The translations under genes and the position numbers were made by a program. Positions 1-11,850 of a stretch of DNA of 64,000 nucleotides are shown here, piece after piece. Origin of the DNA: Ceratothoa steindachneri (taxonomy: Eukaryota; Arthropoda; Malacostraca; Isopoda; Cymothoidae); the NCBI GenBank assembly GCA_963969495.1, contig OZ018328.1:6981331-7045330 (forward strand), given 5' to 3'. The notes under the pieces were generated by a model. It was not told where the DNA came from. It did no database searches and was given only the letters and a program-made list of their open reading frames with translations. Position 1 is the first letter of the stretch; each line of letters starts with the position of its first letter.

Positions 1-158
1 GGTATGGGGAAGGAGGCATGAGGAAGGTGGTATGGGGAAGGAGGTATGGGGAAGGAGGTATGGGAACGAGGCATGAGGAAGGTGGTATGGGGAAGGAGGT
101 ATGGGTAAGGAGGTATGGGGAAGGAGGTATGGAGAAGGAGGCATGGGGAAGGAGGTGA
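1..158. repeat. 14-bp purine-rich minisatellite
   Basis: About eleven tandem copies of a 14-bp unit close to GTATGGGGAAGGAG, with variants such as GCATGAGGAAGGTG. The array may continue to the left of the window. The strand is almost pure purine plus T. The long open frame running across its right edge is a by-product of the repeat. Confidence 0.9.
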
Positions 159-761
159 GAGGACGAAGGTGGGAAGGAAAGTGACAAGGAGGCGCAAAGA
201 TTCTTGCCTCATCCTTCCTGAATCCTCTCGAGCTCGGATCTCAGCATCCAGGGGTGAAGTATGTTCGGATGGGGCGATCCATCTTCATCCAGAGCGTGGC
301 AGCCTCTTTTTGACGCACCACACCTCTTTCATGCCACCTCCTCAAAAGTGTTCCCAGGTGGGGCTTTCTTCAGATATGAGGATAGGTTCAGGAGAGTTGC
401 GTGCCTACCCTGTCTCTAGTAGTTTAGTTAGTCCAATCGAGGTATGACCTTTTCACTCATTCTCACTTCAACTCATTCACCACTTTTTCACATCTTCACC
501 AAAACCTTCCCGTCGTTTCTACCTTTTCTTTCGAAATCCCAAAGAGTGAAAAGTGGTGGTACTTATTATTATCTTGAAATAAAAAAGTGAAGACCAGCGA
601 GCGCGGGGTTCTGGGAGGCGCAGGAGGGGGGTCCTTCTGCGGGGAAACCCAACCCGAGACCCATCTAGAACCGCCTGTTTTGGACGTCCACGCACTTCCA
701 AATCCAGGAATGGATGCGCCACACATCCATACAAGGGAGCACAGACCATCACTCTCGCTCC
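159..761. other. unassigned sequence
   Basis: Ordinary mixed-composition DNA. Overlapping short open frames exist on both strands, but none has a recognisable motif and they exclude each other. I see no element here. Confidence 0.5.
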
Positions 762-1176
762 ACCCGGATTAATAATAATAATTATTATATTATTTTATTA
801 TTTTTATTATTATTTTACTATTATTACTATTAATATTATTATTAATACTATTATTATTATCATTATTATTATTACTATCACTATTATTATTATTATTATT
901 TTCCCTATTATTAGTATTATTATCACTATTATTAGTATCACTATTATTATTTTATTATCACTATTATTATTTCGTATCACTATTATTATTACTATTAATA
1001 TTACCATTGTTATTACTATTATCATTATCATTACTATCATTATTACTATTATTACTGCCACTATTATTATTACTATTGATATTACCCCCGCCGCTACTAC
1101 TGCTACTGCCGCTGCAGCCGTTATACTACTACTATTACTGCTGCTACTACTACTACTACTACTTCTACTCGGCTTG
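762..1176. repeat. (ATT)n-type trinucleotide tract
   Basis: More than 400 bp of ATT/TTA triplets interrupted by CACTATT and ACTATT variants. Towards the right it drifts into CTACTACTG-type triplets. The isoleucine/valine-rich minus-strand frame across it is a repeat artefact. Confidence 0.93.
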
Positions 1177-1429
1177 ACTTCTTATTTCTTAGCCCCAAAA
1201 AGGAGATCAGAACCGAACCTGGAAATGTCGAGCAGAAAATCGCTGCGAAGCTTCGAAGTGGTGAGGTTAGGGAAGGGGAAAATAGGCCCAGGTCGTGGCA
1301 TGCATACGTCGACTATCCGGAGGGAGACGGAGGAGAGGAGGAGATAGTCGTAGTAGTCATAGTTTATGTTTCCAGGTGCCATTTGGAATGAGAGATCCGG
1401 GAATAATAGTCTTAATTGGCACCCATCTT

Positions 1430-1600
1430 ACCCCCCTTTGGGGCTCTCGTTAGCCTCGTTGATACGGCGTTGAATTTATAACGTCGAGGTGTCGCGTTCA
1501 ATCCCGAGGGAGAGCTGACACAAACGAGCTGTACTCATCCCCGTGGCGGTATAGAGATTTGACACTTGTCAGCAGACGGACAGGCAATCACAAAACTGCT
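1430..1600 (+). repeat. tRNA-like SINE head (candidate)
   Basis: A stretch with RNA polymerase III promoter-like boxes. An A-box-like TTAGCCTCGTTGAT lies near 1449, and a B-box-like GCGTTCAATCCC lies about 45 bp downstream near 1496. A small GCC...GGC stem sits where a D arm would be. The arms do not fold into a sound tRNA, so a tRNA-derived SINE or tRNA pseudogene is more likely than a gene. The call rests on the boxes only. Confidence 0.4.
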
Positions 1601-2039
1601 CTATTTCCTTCCATTTTCACAACACAACACACAGCACAACACTTCCGATGGAGTACAAATTTCCCGCATGAGAGCACTCATCTCTGCATAATCCGACGGG
1701 GATCATTTGTGTTCCCTATGAGAGTACTGGTATTAACCTACTCCTGACGCGGAACCACGAATGATTCTGTGGTCGCTGGTTGTGTAAGAGTTCTATTTGA
1801 GACCTGATGGTCCCTCTCCCTCCTTATGTAGTGGTACCCTCGTTGTCAATATATTTATTTTATCATTCGTGTAACTGAGCCTACTTTCTTATCCTCTAGC
1901 CTGTAGGCCATTTTTATTCGGTGCTTTGAGGCCTTGTTTAACGACCGCGTTGTAATACACTTTTGGAATATCTGTGTTGCGCGGTTGAGGGTCATGGCTT
2001 CCGAGGGTCATGGCCTCCGAGGGTGGTTTCTCGCGTGCG
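1601..2039. other. unassigned sequence
   Basis: No motif or repeat recognised. Short open frames without family features. Confidence 0.45.
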
Positions 2040-2600
2040 TCTTGGCTTCGGGCCTGCGGGGGGGGGGGGAGGCGTTGCCTCAGCCTGCGGCCTCTCTTTT
2101 CTTGGGGGGATCTTGGACTTTTAGAGTAATAGGGTACACATTTTAAGACATACGACCACCGGTAGGAGTTGTTCCTTCGATAGTAGGCCTTTGTGATGAT
2201 GGTGGAATGCGTTTACACTTCCCTCGCCTTGTAAGAAAAATAATATCCACCTGTGGATTTCCCCTCCTCTCTTTCATCTATTTGCCATTCTTTTGTCTGT
2301 CTAAACCTCTTTATATATCTGTTTATCACGTGTCTAGGTGTCTCTTGAATCTTGGATGTGTGGTGGTTGTTAGGAACTTTTTGCTGAAAGTTAATACCAC
2401 AGTGGCATCCCGCCTCGTTTTCCCTCTATTTTATTGGGTCCTTAGAAAGGTTGGATTCCGATGTTGCGTTTTATGGACGTGTTTACGATCCCGGCCGCTA
2501 CTTTGGTTAGGGGGAGGGGGGATGCACATTTTAGAACCGTAGGATCAGGAGGGGTGTTCCCTCGATCTTGGTTCCACTCTAGTGGAGGAGTTCGGGACCT
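2040..2600. repeat. diverged direct duplication, about 390 bp apart
   Basis: The segment around 2130-2185 (acacattttaagac...gtaggagttgttccttcgat) resembles that around 2520-2575 (gcacattttagaac...aggaggggtgttccctcgat). Both are preceded by a G-run. This suggests an old tandem duplication. Judged by eye over short anchors only. Confidence 0.35.
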
Positions 2601-2794
2601 CATTTTTTTCAGGTAGATTGGGAGCCACACTCGGTGTTTTGGCGTGGAAGCTCTTTCGCGCATAAAGGAACGGCATCGCCCCCATTTTCTTTAGCTATCT
2701 TGGATCACCTTTTCCAACTCTTAAGGATACATATTTAATAGTGTTAGTGTATATTAACGCGAAGGTAATTTAGGCTTATTATGGGAATAAGGTG

Positions 2795-3990
2795 AGTGCT
2801 TAAATTCATAATTTTGTCGTGGTGTATAAACTTATTATCAAATATTTAGTGTTGCAGAAATTTAGGTTCTCTTGCACGTATTATGCGATCATTCAAATTC
2901 TGTTTAGACTGCAACGAAGTCTCTTTTTAAATTCATTCTTTTTATCAAATTTAAACACATTTATATTAAAATATTTTAAGAGTCACCTTTGTTCTCTTCC
3001 TTCAAATACCTACCAACTATGAGAGAATTTGGTCCTCAACTTGTCTCAAAGCATCTCTGTCTGGATAAGGCCTTTGACTTTTCCAAATCCCTCAATCCGA
3101 ATTGTTGGCTACTCTAAATCCCTTTCAAATCCAGTATATGCTAGCTTCCTAACAACGGGAGGGTTTAATATTAACAGCTTTCGGGTTGGTATTAGAAGTG
3201 GGCGACCTTTGGGTTCCCGCTTTCCCTCTGGTGGAAGGGGGGCCCCTCTTTTAGACGTTAGACCTTTTCAAGGCTAGAGAATAGAACGATTTCATACGGT
3301 CACCACTCATACTCTCACTTTGTGGGTGCACCGAAAGCCCCTACACGGGCTGAAGACAAGAACAGCGTCGTCTTCAGACTATCCTTCATTTTCCTCTTTA
3401 GCTTCCGCATCTCACCTTTAAAAATGACTTTCCAATCTATTAGGTATTATTATTTTTTGTTTGTGTGTAAACGCTAAGTCAATTCAAGCTCGTATTGAGT
3501 GCAAAGTGTGTGTTCATTTTTATAATTTTCTCGTGGTGTATCCAATATCGTCAAATATTTCAAATGCACCTAACGATTTGGTTGCTCTTGTAACAAATTT
3601 TCAAATCCTTCGGATTCATTTCAGACAGCAAACGTGCAAACTCTTTTCAAATCAAATACATTTAACAAATATTATTATCAAACTCCTTCTCTTCCCCAAG
3701 TTTCAAGCTTCTAAACGAAAGACTTTGCGTCCCGAAGCAACCCGCTCTTTCAAACGTGGGAACTTGGAGTCTGACGCAAGTTAGCATTATTAAACTTTTA
3801 TCAGTTTTGTTTTCAAACTTGTTCAAACTTCTCTTTAATTGATTGTTTCCCTAATTTAAAACGTTTAAAGAATCAAATTCCTTATTTCTACAACTAACTT
3901 CTAACTAACGAGGGACTTTGGGACTTAACTCGTTTCAAAGCATCTCTGGCGAAGGCAGATTGTCTACTCCAAAAGTCCACATTTCCAACC
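2795..3990. repeat. diverged direct duplication, about 0.7-0.9 kb apart
   Basis: Two ordered anchors recur. ATAATTTTGTCGTGGTGTAT near 2808 matches ATAATTTTCTCGTGGTGTAT near 3522. CAAAGCATCTCTG plus a following AAAGTC/TTGACTT stretch near 3046 matches one near 3935. The offsets differ (about 714 and 889), so one copy has gained DNA between the anchors. No coding content recognised. Confidence 0.35.
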
Positions 3991-4103
3991 CAGCTGCAAT
4001 TAACCTCCGAGTTCTGGGAATCGATGTTGTCAAGAGTTGCTGTCAAAAACACAATACTACTCGACACCCTCCCCCAACAAAGAGTGCCCATGGGTGACTT
4101 CAT

Positions 4104-5390
4104 GCTTACCAGTAATTGTCAAACTGATATTTATTCGCCTTTTTTTTTATTTGGTCTGCCGATCTTGGCCACGATGCGAAAGGTAGATAGCATCACTTAG
4201 TTTCCTTTTGTCACACAACTTTGATAAATTCTGACATTTTTCATTTGTCCACATACACGCATTTATTTTCTTACAATTATTTGATTTATTTTCACGATTT
4301 AATGTTAAAAATATATAAATGTATCACATTTGTCTCGGCTATTTAACGAACAGGATCAAATACCGTGCCAAAAGGTACATTAATGATTACATATAATCAT
4401 CATTAACGGGACAGGGCAAAAAGGTTTTAAATTTGGAGGTTGACGACGCAAACAATAATCTCTCCCTAAGGCGCGCGAAATGAGCTGTGTCGGTAAAAGT
4501 AAACAAACCGTGCAAAAAGTAGGCTCCCCACGCCCGCACGTTTATCTCAGCAAGATGAGTCATACCATTTTCTAAAGCAGGAAATGCTCTATTGGACGGG
4601 CCAATGAGACCCGAAGTAAAAGGGGCAACGGAGACGTCTCAAGACATAAGAAGTACGAGATGCAGAGACGCTATTCTAAGATTATGCAAGAGGAAACAGA
4701 GACCAGGAAATAAACTAAACGCTGACCTAGTTTTAAGAGTTGAAACGTTTGATATAATTCTATTAACTGTTGGGGAATCGAAAAAGGATAGATATGGCAG
4801 CGTCCTAATGGATTCACAGAATAAAAAGGAGAATAACAGCAAGTCAGAAGATCAAATAAGTAGAAACAGGAGAGGCATAAACAGATAAAGCTGCTGGCGA
4901 ATTTGATATAATTATGAAGAAAAAGATTGTAATTCAACGTGAACATTTTCACATAGAGAATTAGGATAGCCATAGTTTTTTGAGGTCTATATGGTGAATG
5001 ATTCCAACAGCGCAAGTCGCAACAATCAAATTTAGCCTAATAATAGGCTACTTAAAAACACACAAAAACAAGAAAACAAACAAAAGTAAACCACAAAAGG
5101 AAGCATCAGCCACCAGTAGGCCTGTTCAAAGGTCAACTTTTCCCCGTGCTTTTTGACCTGAAAAAACAAAAAATCACAACTATTTTGACATAGAATGTTG
5201 GGAAATATTGCAGCATGGAGATTTTTATTTAAACAAAATAGAACAACAAAATAGGCACAATATAAAATTGTTTTTAATCCTCTTTCTAATACATACAATT
5301 ATGATAAATCTTGTAACAAGAAATGGCACATTGGTACACACAAAGATTTTGTCACAAGTCTAAGCTATCAAGAAGTGAAAGCATTAAATG
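4104..5390. other. unassigned AT-rich sequence
   Basis: About 1.3 kb with several 60-115 residue open frames on both strands. None shows a domain motif, and their composition looks like random AT-rich translation. Nothing supported. Confidence 0.5.
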
Positions 5391-5394
5391 ATGA

Positions 5395-6850
5395 TTAATT
5401 TCCTAATGACATTTATGCATTCAGTTCAGGTGTCAGATTCTTCGTTAACAGTTCTTCAAGTGCAGCCCGAATGCTGTTAAGGTTTGCTGCAAATGGTTTT
5501 ACACAATCTATTCTCGAAGCCCATCTTGTATCGGACTTGTGAAGCGACTGATTTCCTCTCTTGTTCAGAAGAATCTCCCAATGTCATGGACTGAAGCTGA
5601 AGAGACTGTATGTTGTCTGAATTGTTCCGAAAAGGATGATCGCTTCAGGGCAGCATTCAGCAGAGTCTGTTTCACATAAATTTAAAGTATGGCATCCACA
5701 AGGTGAGAAGAGTGCCAAATTATTTTTAAACAGAAAACGGGCCTGTACCCCTTTGTATTTTCCCCGCCATATTTGATCCATTGTCGTATCTTTGCCCCCT
5801 GCAATCTGAGAAAGGGATATTGTTCTCTTTCAATGCTTTCAGTACCATTTTCGCAATATCGTTTCCAGTTTTGTTACTGCAATCAATATACTTCAAAAAT
5901 CGCTCCTCGATAACATATGCAAAATCGTCTTTCACAAGATATCATAGTAGAAAGGCGGTTTGCTCAACATGAGAGGAGTCTGGTGTTGCATCCACCATAA
6001 TTGAAAAGTATCTTTAGAAGCTTCTTTCAAAGAGAATTTGTTGTGCAAGTTCTAAGCAAAGAGAAACGAATTCGTTTTGAGTCTGCTGAGATAGTGTACC
6101 TGTAGTATCCCTCCTTTCTGCTGCACTTCTTTCACCTTTAGCACATGTTCTTTCGAAACAGGATTCCACAGAGACAACAGTTCTACCAAGCCTCAAAATT
6201 TCCATTTCTTTCATCTCCAATTCTTTGCGAAGATCCTCTAAATGCTATGCTCCACCCCCTCCCCAAAGAACAATGTCTAAGATCCGCCTCGAAAGATTGT
6301 GCCATCTTGCTGCTTAAGATTCAATGGAAGTTTGCAAAAGATTTTCAATGCAGTTGTCTGATTTAAATCATCTTTCAAGATCACGCCAAGCCAAATAACT
6401 CCCTATAGGCATTGCATCTTTCAATTTCAGGAATTCTGTTAGCTAATTTTCTCCATTTTCCGCCGCTTGCAACGTAGCCCTGTGATATTGCTAGAATCCG
6501 TTTTGAAATTTCGGTTTCTTTTTGAAAGAGACGCCACGGAAAACAATCGAGAGCCTGTTGCGATGGACTTCATACCAGCCAATCTCGTTTTGAAACTTCA
6601 CCATTTTCATTTCGTACTGAGAGTAAACTCTCAGGGAATGCTTGTTGATTACTGTCATGTGGAAATGAAGTGGGAGATTGAGATGGCACTTTCTGACATA
6701 TTCTTCAACTCTCTCCGAGGTTAATTCCTCCTGAACACCAATATCAACACCCACATCTGCCATACATCCTGTCCTTGCACTTGCAGCAGGAAGCGCAGCA
6801 TTATTTGTCCCTTTTCTGAAGACCCAAACAGCAGGCGCCACTTCTGTTCT
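5395..6850 (-). pseudogene. hAT transposase, ZMYM1-like, decayed
   Basis: Minus-strand fragments in the right order for a zinc-finger-MYM-type/hAT transposase. An N-terminal part (6841-6480) is followed by RGSSQRIGDERNGNF-like text near 6240. Then comes KDDFAYVIEERFLKY...YDNGSNMAGK (5935-5760), FSPCGCHTLNLC (about 5700) and WEILLNKRGNQSLHKSDTRW (near 5580-5520). The CGCHTLNLC and SDTRW blocks are hallmarks of the DUF4371-hAT family. Several stops and frame changes separate the pieces, so the copy is dead. No terminal repeats identified. The family assignment is firm, the boundaries are not. Confidence 0.8.
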
Positions 6851-7376
6851 TTGATCATCTTCACTTATCTGCTCTTTTATGTTTATTTAAACTTAAAAAC
6901 ATTTCAGTAATCTGTTTCTCAGAAATGAAACGGTATTAACAACTTGTTACAACTAACAACCTCTCAATTAACAACTAAATAACAACCAGTATACACTCAC
7001 CTTTATTTTGTTCCGTAATTTCAGGTATTCTTGCTCCACTTCTCAGATTATATAGCAATGATTTATCTGCAGTTTATTTTATTTTAAATCTTAAAAGAAA
7101 GAAGAAAAAAATCATTATAAAATATTTTGATTTGTAGAAAACTAATGGGAACGCCCCCCAACCCCCAATCACTAAAATTATGTCATTTCGACAGAACACT
7201 TACCGCAATGTCAATTTTCGCAGCGTCAATCACTCTCTTTCTTCTGCCTCTTCTTTTACATATTGACGAAATATTATTTTGTCTCATTCCCTCAAAGGTA
7301 ACAAGCCGCCCTAGGCCTTTAACGCTAAAACAACCCAAAACATCTTAAGTGGGCATTTTGGCGCCTGTTGAATTTG
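6851..7376. other. unassigned, possibly 5' part of the hAT copy
   Basis: Sits immediately 5' of the minus-strand hAT pseudogene and may include its degraded leader. A basic minus-strand stretch near 7240 (RRGRRKKES) could be residual coding. No clear signal. Confidence 0.3.
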
Positions 7377-7874
7377 TCATGGCCGAATTGATTCATCTTT
7401 GCTTCGTCTTACTACCACTGACCTATGCCCATGGACTTCAAAATGCGATTCGGCTGAAAATATAACTTTCTTCCAGTCAGCTGCCTTCCATCCAGCATAC
7501 TTGCGTGCCCAGCGAAGACGTTTTGTCTTCATAGCAGAAGTCAATAACTGCTTACGTACCGGTTTTCTAGCAAATATGCCAACTTCAATGAGCCTTTGCC
7601 AGACGGTTGAAGAAGAAACATTTACACCAGCTAAAGACAAATCTCTCTGGAGGTCATTATTGGTTTTCTTGGGAACCTTTACACTATTTCTTATGAGAGC
7701 CTTGTCATCGTGAAGTATTGTCTTTCCTTTTCTTACACATTTTCCTTGTCGCAGTGTTGAATGTTCACCAGTGTCTTCAGCTCTTTTCACAATGTCTTTA
7801 ACAGTTGACTTTGCTAGCCTAATTTGCTCAGAAAGAGCTATAATACTTGCACGCTTCTTGGGTGTGATATTCAT
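7377..7874 (-). pseudogene. Tc1-like transposase, N-terminal 165 residues
   Basis: Tc1-family cut-and-paste transposase, truncated. An N-terminal paired helix-turn-helix region (ITPKKRASIIALSEQIRLAKSTVKDIVK, described here only by its start and end) is followed by the linker KRLRWARKYAGWKAADW and the block around the first catalytic aspartate. That block reads FSAESHFEVHG where active members have FSDES, so the first acidic residue is Ala. The reading frame ends soon after; the second Asp and the final acidic residue are absent. Full-length relatives run about 340 residues. Inactive for two independent reasons. Confidence 0.85.
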
Positions 7875-8117
7875 AATAAATTTATAGTCTAATAATTAAT
7901 GATTGGAAGGTGAATATTCCGGCAGAACCAAGTACACCACGGAGCAAGCTTCCTGCAGTAATCATACACGACAAGCCCTGGTGTAGCACTGTTAGGCTTA
8001 GTGTAGCTAGGGCACAACAAAACAATGCCAGATGTTACCAGTACACTATTCAGCACGAAAAACATAAAAAACTTCATTAGTGTTGCCGAAAATTAAGACA
8101 TCTTATGAAATAGTCCA

Positions 8118-8155
8118 AAAATTTAGTACTGGCCGAACTAATTTGCACATTACTG
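8118..8155 (-). repeat. Tc1-like terminal inverted repeat (5' end)
   Basis: Read on the minus strand this is CAGTAATGTGCAAATTAGTT..., preceded by TA, which is the usual Tc1/mariner target. It lies about 280 bp upstream of the Tc1-like transposase start and on the same strand, so it is probably the left end of that element. I could not find the partner repeat beyond 7377, which agrees with 3' truncation. Confidence 0.6.
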
Positions 8156-8620
8156 TATACATATTTATATATTGGTCTCAAAACATTTTGCCATGACTAT
8201 ACATTCATAGAGTTCCATCCTTCAAATAAAAAATGGAATTGAACGATGAAGATATTGGGATTACAAAACAATGAAAGTGCATTTTTGAAAGAATATTTGT
8301 TGATAAATTGCCCTCGAAATCCAGCACTGATAAATCGAGGATAATTTATGATGCTTAATCCAACTCCACACTTAAATTTAACCGAGAAAACAAAAAATTG
8401 TCTTCGAAAATTGAACATATGATAAGGCAAAGTGGTTAACCGTTTGTCCTTGTCTGTAAAACTATACTGCTGTCCGTTTTTGTTGTTTAACAATGAAAAA
8501 AGGTATGTGGAATTTATCTGGTTTTTCCGATTTAAATAACTCGTAAAAGGCAATCAAAGGCATGAAAATCCTTTTTGCACAATATCAACATTAGATTTGA
8601 CCAGATTTAGATAATTAAGA
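8156..8620. other. unassigned sequence
   Basis: A 118-codon minus-strand open frame (8553-8197) has no recognisable motif and a composition typical of chance frames in AT-rich DNA. Nothing else seen. Confidence 0.4.
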
Positions 8621-8818
8621 ATTGATTTCTTATTAAACAACCAACATAAGAGGATTGGGGAAGTTCACAATGAAGAAATAAAGTATAGAGAAATTTTAAG
8701 AAGATTAATAGATTTGGGTTCGTTTTTACTTGAACAGCAATTAGCATTCAGAACCCATGGTGAATTTACATACTCTGAAATCGGGGAAGATTATGTTGAC
8801 CTGCTCAATTTATGCAAA
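8621..8818 (+). pseudogene. hAT (ZMYM1-like) fragment
   Basis: An open stretch of 66 codons with no start codon reads NNQHKRIGEVHNEEI...REILRRLIDLGSFL followed by LEQQLAFRTHGE and YVDLLNLC. This is the region after the zinc finger in ZMYM1-like hAT proteins, where a leucine-rich helix precedes a LAFRG/LALRGH block. It lies on the strand opposite to the larger copy at 5.4-6.9 kb and is a separate relic. Neither flank is recognisable. Confidence 0.6.
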
Positions 8819-9417
8819 AAAAAAGAACCCCAACAAAAAAACTAGAGCCTTTACTGCATTTGGAAGAGCCTCGCGTGTTTTCTGTTTGAAATAGAATCCA
8901 AAATTCCTTGAATGAAAATTAATAACAAAATAAAGTTTACATTTTGTACTATTATTTTAGATGAAACTACCTATATTAAAACTGTGTCTCAACTTATTTG
9001 TTTTGCCCGGTACGCTTCCAGCGATGGTATAATTTGCGAAAAGTTTATTTAGTTTTAGAAAAATATGCCCCAACTTTTATCTAGAATGCTATTTTATATA
9101 TTAGAGCTAAAAATTGGGCAAAAGTTTTTGTCCAAACGTATAATGGTTCGGTAAATGTCATATGAAGCGAACTGACTGGACTTCAAATAAAAGTCAGTGA
9201 AATATACCCCACGACATGGCCTATAGATTGAATTTACAGTAGTGCTCAAAATCGGTGTCGATATATAATCGAAGCATGCGATATATTTTTTCAAAGCTCA
9301 AGTCTTTTTCCTTATTTTTAGCAAAGTAAACCAAATGCATTAATCTTTTAGATCGTGAAATTAAAAATCAATTCCAAAAGTCGCACTAACTCTTTGTAAC
9401 TTTAATCATCAGTCACA
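8819..9417. other. unassigned sequence
   Basis: AT-rich, no coding or repeat signal that I can support. Confidence 0.45.
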
Positions 9418-10123
9418 AATTTTTCAACAATTGAGAAGGTTGAGCACCGCGCAGTGATCAAATTTTTGACCAAGGAAAGCAAGAATGCAAAAGAGATCCA
9501 TGAACGCATGGTTGCAGTGTACGCCGACACCGCCCCTTCCTATGCAATCATTGCTCGCTGGAATAGGGAGTTCCGCAATGGTCGTGAGTCCCTTGAAGAT
9601 GACCCCCCCCTTCGTCCAGGACGCCCGTCAGACGTGACCAAAGAGGACAATGTGGTCCCTGTGGAGAGGATGATCCTTGAAAATCGACGGGTGAAGGTCG
9701 AAGAAATCGAGCGAGAACTTGGAATATTACATGGAAGTGTTATCAACATCATCCATGACAATTTGGCCATGACCAAGGTTTCTGCCCGTTGGGTTCCTAG
9801 AAACCTCACGCCCCATGATCGACTTCAACGTCGTCAAAGTCCACAAGGCCAGAGTTGCACAAGCTGTCCTGCGCGAATGCGGATTCGAGGAGCTCAACCA
9901 TCCCCCCTACAGTCCAGATCTGGCCCCTAGTGACTACTTTTTATTTCGCCAGTTCAAGGCTGCACTGTGTGGACGCCGGTTTGGGAACGATGAAGATGTC
10001 CAGCTCGCCGTCCAGGAGTGGATTGAACAGCCATCGGGAGATTTCTGGTTGTCGGAAGCTCGAAGCCTCAGGGACAAGTGGCGCAAGTGCATTAAGGTCG
10101 AGAGTAGTTATATTGAAAAATAA
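9418..10123 (+). pseudogene. mariner transposase with central deletion
   Basis: Mariner (DD34D-type) transposase remains. Translation from the degraded start reads FSTIEKVEHRAVIKFLTKE, then the helix-turn-helix region (EIHERMV...SYAIIARWNREF), PGRPSD, and MTKVSARWVPRNLTPHD (to about 9820). The frame then shifts and the protein resumes at VHKARVAQAVLRECGFEELN and HPPYSPDLAPSDYFLF, ending IEK at 10123. The segment that holds the first two catalytic aspartates (roughly 120 residues) is missing; the third, in APSDY, is present. The initiator Met is replaced by Phe. A non-autonomous, internally deleted copy. Confidence 0.9.
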
Positions 10124-10262
10124 TAAAACACTTTTCCCCATATCTCGTTTCCTTATATCCGAATTGCAAAACTTATGGACCGCCCCTAGCTTCGACTTTA
10201 ATGCATTTGCGCCAGTTATCCTTGAGGCTTCGAATTTCCGACAACCAGAAATCTCCCGACTG
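10036..10262. repeat. inverted repeat made of mariner 3' coding sequence
   Basis: About 73 bp of the mariner C-terminal coding region (10036-10110) recurs in reverse complement at 10189-10262 with roughly 85-90% identity. The approximately 78-bp spacer contains a mariner-end-like ACTTATGGACCGCCCC. Two mariner 3' ends therefore meet tail to tail, the second one cut short. Confidence 0.8.
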
Positions 10263-10624
10263 CTACTAGTACCAGAATTACTCAAATGAATCGATGTGGT
10301 GGACTTAATGACGGCACGATACTAGAATAATATCAATTGTGGATGAGCTTCCGACAGAATGTTTTTATGTGTCTACGTGTGTTCATCTTTGGGAAAAGGT
10401 TCAATTAACCACTTAAGATTTTATCACTTTTGTGGGCATCTCAAAGGAAATTGGTTATGGTTTCGAATTAGGAACGGTTTGCAGGAAAGATCTGTCCCAG
10501 GTCTGTTTTCCCCGGAAATATGAAGTCCCGGGGATAGCCTGAGATATGCAATGCCAGAAATTTGAGTACTAGGTGGTGACAATCGTCATATGGGGGTGAT
10601 GGGAACACACATGCATTATATAGA
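10263..10624. other. unassigned sequence
   Basis: No feature recognised between the inverted mariner end and the (TA)n tract. Confidence 0.4.
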
Positions 10625-10626
10625 TA

Positions 10627-10706
<80 letters not shown>
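10625..10706. repeat. (TA)n microsatellite
   Basis: About 80 bp of nearly pure TA dinucleotides. Confidence 0.97.
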
Positions 10707-10707
<1 letters not shown>

Positions 10708-10939
10708 CTATAATATGTTCACAATGCTTTTAATTCAATTCTGAAATAGAATATTTGAGTAACCTTTTTAATTTTAATTTTTTTCCCGGATTATTTCTTT
10801 GAAGAGGCAAACCTCTAAACAGTTCTCTCCCTAAACTCAATTACTAACAGTCCTTAAACGAAAGGTTTCTCTTAAATTATTGAATAAATTCAATTCTCCG
10901 TTCTATTAATTCCTACTTTAGCCACAAATAATCTTTCCC

Positions 10940-11160
10940 TTTGTACTTTTGATCCTAATTGTATATATATTTACGTGTACGACCTGCCTAAGTCGATATG
11001 TAGGCTTAACAAGTCTACCTCTAAAATGTAGAATCGAGAACCAATTGGTGCGATCACCACGGGTCAACATTCCCCTTTCTAACCCTGAATTATGGTCAAT
11101 TAGACAATATTCTCAAAACCATAAACATGTATGTATATATGTTAAAAAAAAACCCACTGT
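10940..11160 (+). pseudogene. PLE GIY-YIG endonuclease fragment
   Basis: The short frame reads IYIFTCTTCLSRYVGLTSLPLKCRIENQL. This fits the start of the GIY-YIG endonuclease domain of Penelope-like elements (a Cys-x2-Cys pair, then RYVG in place of KYIG, then L-x-x-R). It ends after about 70 residues. It follows a (TA)n tract by about 230 bp, as other PLE relics here also lie beside TA tracts. Confidence 0.55.
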
Positions 11161-11639
11161 GTAGGAGTGTAATATTTATTCACGAGACCAGTTTTGGCAT
11201 GGAGTTTATCATGTCACCTTCGGTCGTATAATGAGAATAGATACAGTGGCACCAAACATCAAATATATATTGAAACAAGATATCAGATTAAAATTACTAA
11301 TTAGAGGTATGAATTTGCCGTCATTAAGGATATCTTTCAGGATTAAATTTTGGGTATATGGACGACATTTCAACTTCTTTCCTTTTCCTGAGAGGATATC
11401 GTATAAGGGATCCTTGTTTCTTGCATGATGAAATTAACACAATCATCCAAACACTGATTGAACTGCAGTATCCCCCTATGATTCATGAAAAAAATGTTAC
11501 TAAAAAGCCAGCACTGACTTTTATTCACTATCTAATCCTAAGAAGAAAAAAAAACGTGTAATAATCATTATATTTCCATATTCCCCGGAATGAATTAATT
11601 TTAAAAAACTCTAAAGGGCCAACAACATTAGTGTTAGTT
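11161..11639. other. unassigned sequence
   Basis: Overlapping 65-residue frames without motif. May be further PLE decay, but I cannot show it. Confidence 0.3.
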
Positions 11640-11850
11640 TTCAATACGAAAACACGAAACGAAATAGTCTGAGGAAGGACAAAGTCCTTTCTCATGTTGG
11701 CACATACGCGGTTGACGGAGTACTTCAGCTCGTCAACGATGCCGTGGCAGACCTTGCAGGCCTTGCCCTCGACATGCGCCCACACGTTGTACTTGGGTAA
11801 TTAAGGTCGAGTGACTGCGGCGGCCAAACGCCCTTCGATCAAAAGTTCAT
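11640..11850 (-). pseudogene. Tc1/mariner-superfamily C-terminal fragment
   Basis: On the minus strand, WPPQSLDLNYP is followed after a one-base frame change by NVWAHVEGKACKVCHGIVDELK and ANMRKDFVL. This is the end of an IS630/mariner-type transposase, where WPPQSPDLNPLDYNVW carries the last catalytic residue and is followed by HVEGKA...VDELK. Only about 65 residues remain. Confidence 0.65.

Noticed and set aside
810..1061. 83-codon frame of Ile/Val/Met
   Set aside because: It translates the (ATT)n tract; a transmembrane look is a composition artefact.
1440..1520. tRNA-Ile gene (TTTATAA loop)
   Set aside because: A D-arm-like GCC/GGC stem and the loop exist, but T and acceptor stems have mismatches; kept only as SINE candidate.
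8197..8553. 118-codon minus-strand frame
   Set aside because: AT-rich chance-like composition, no motif, no neighbours of the same element on that strand.
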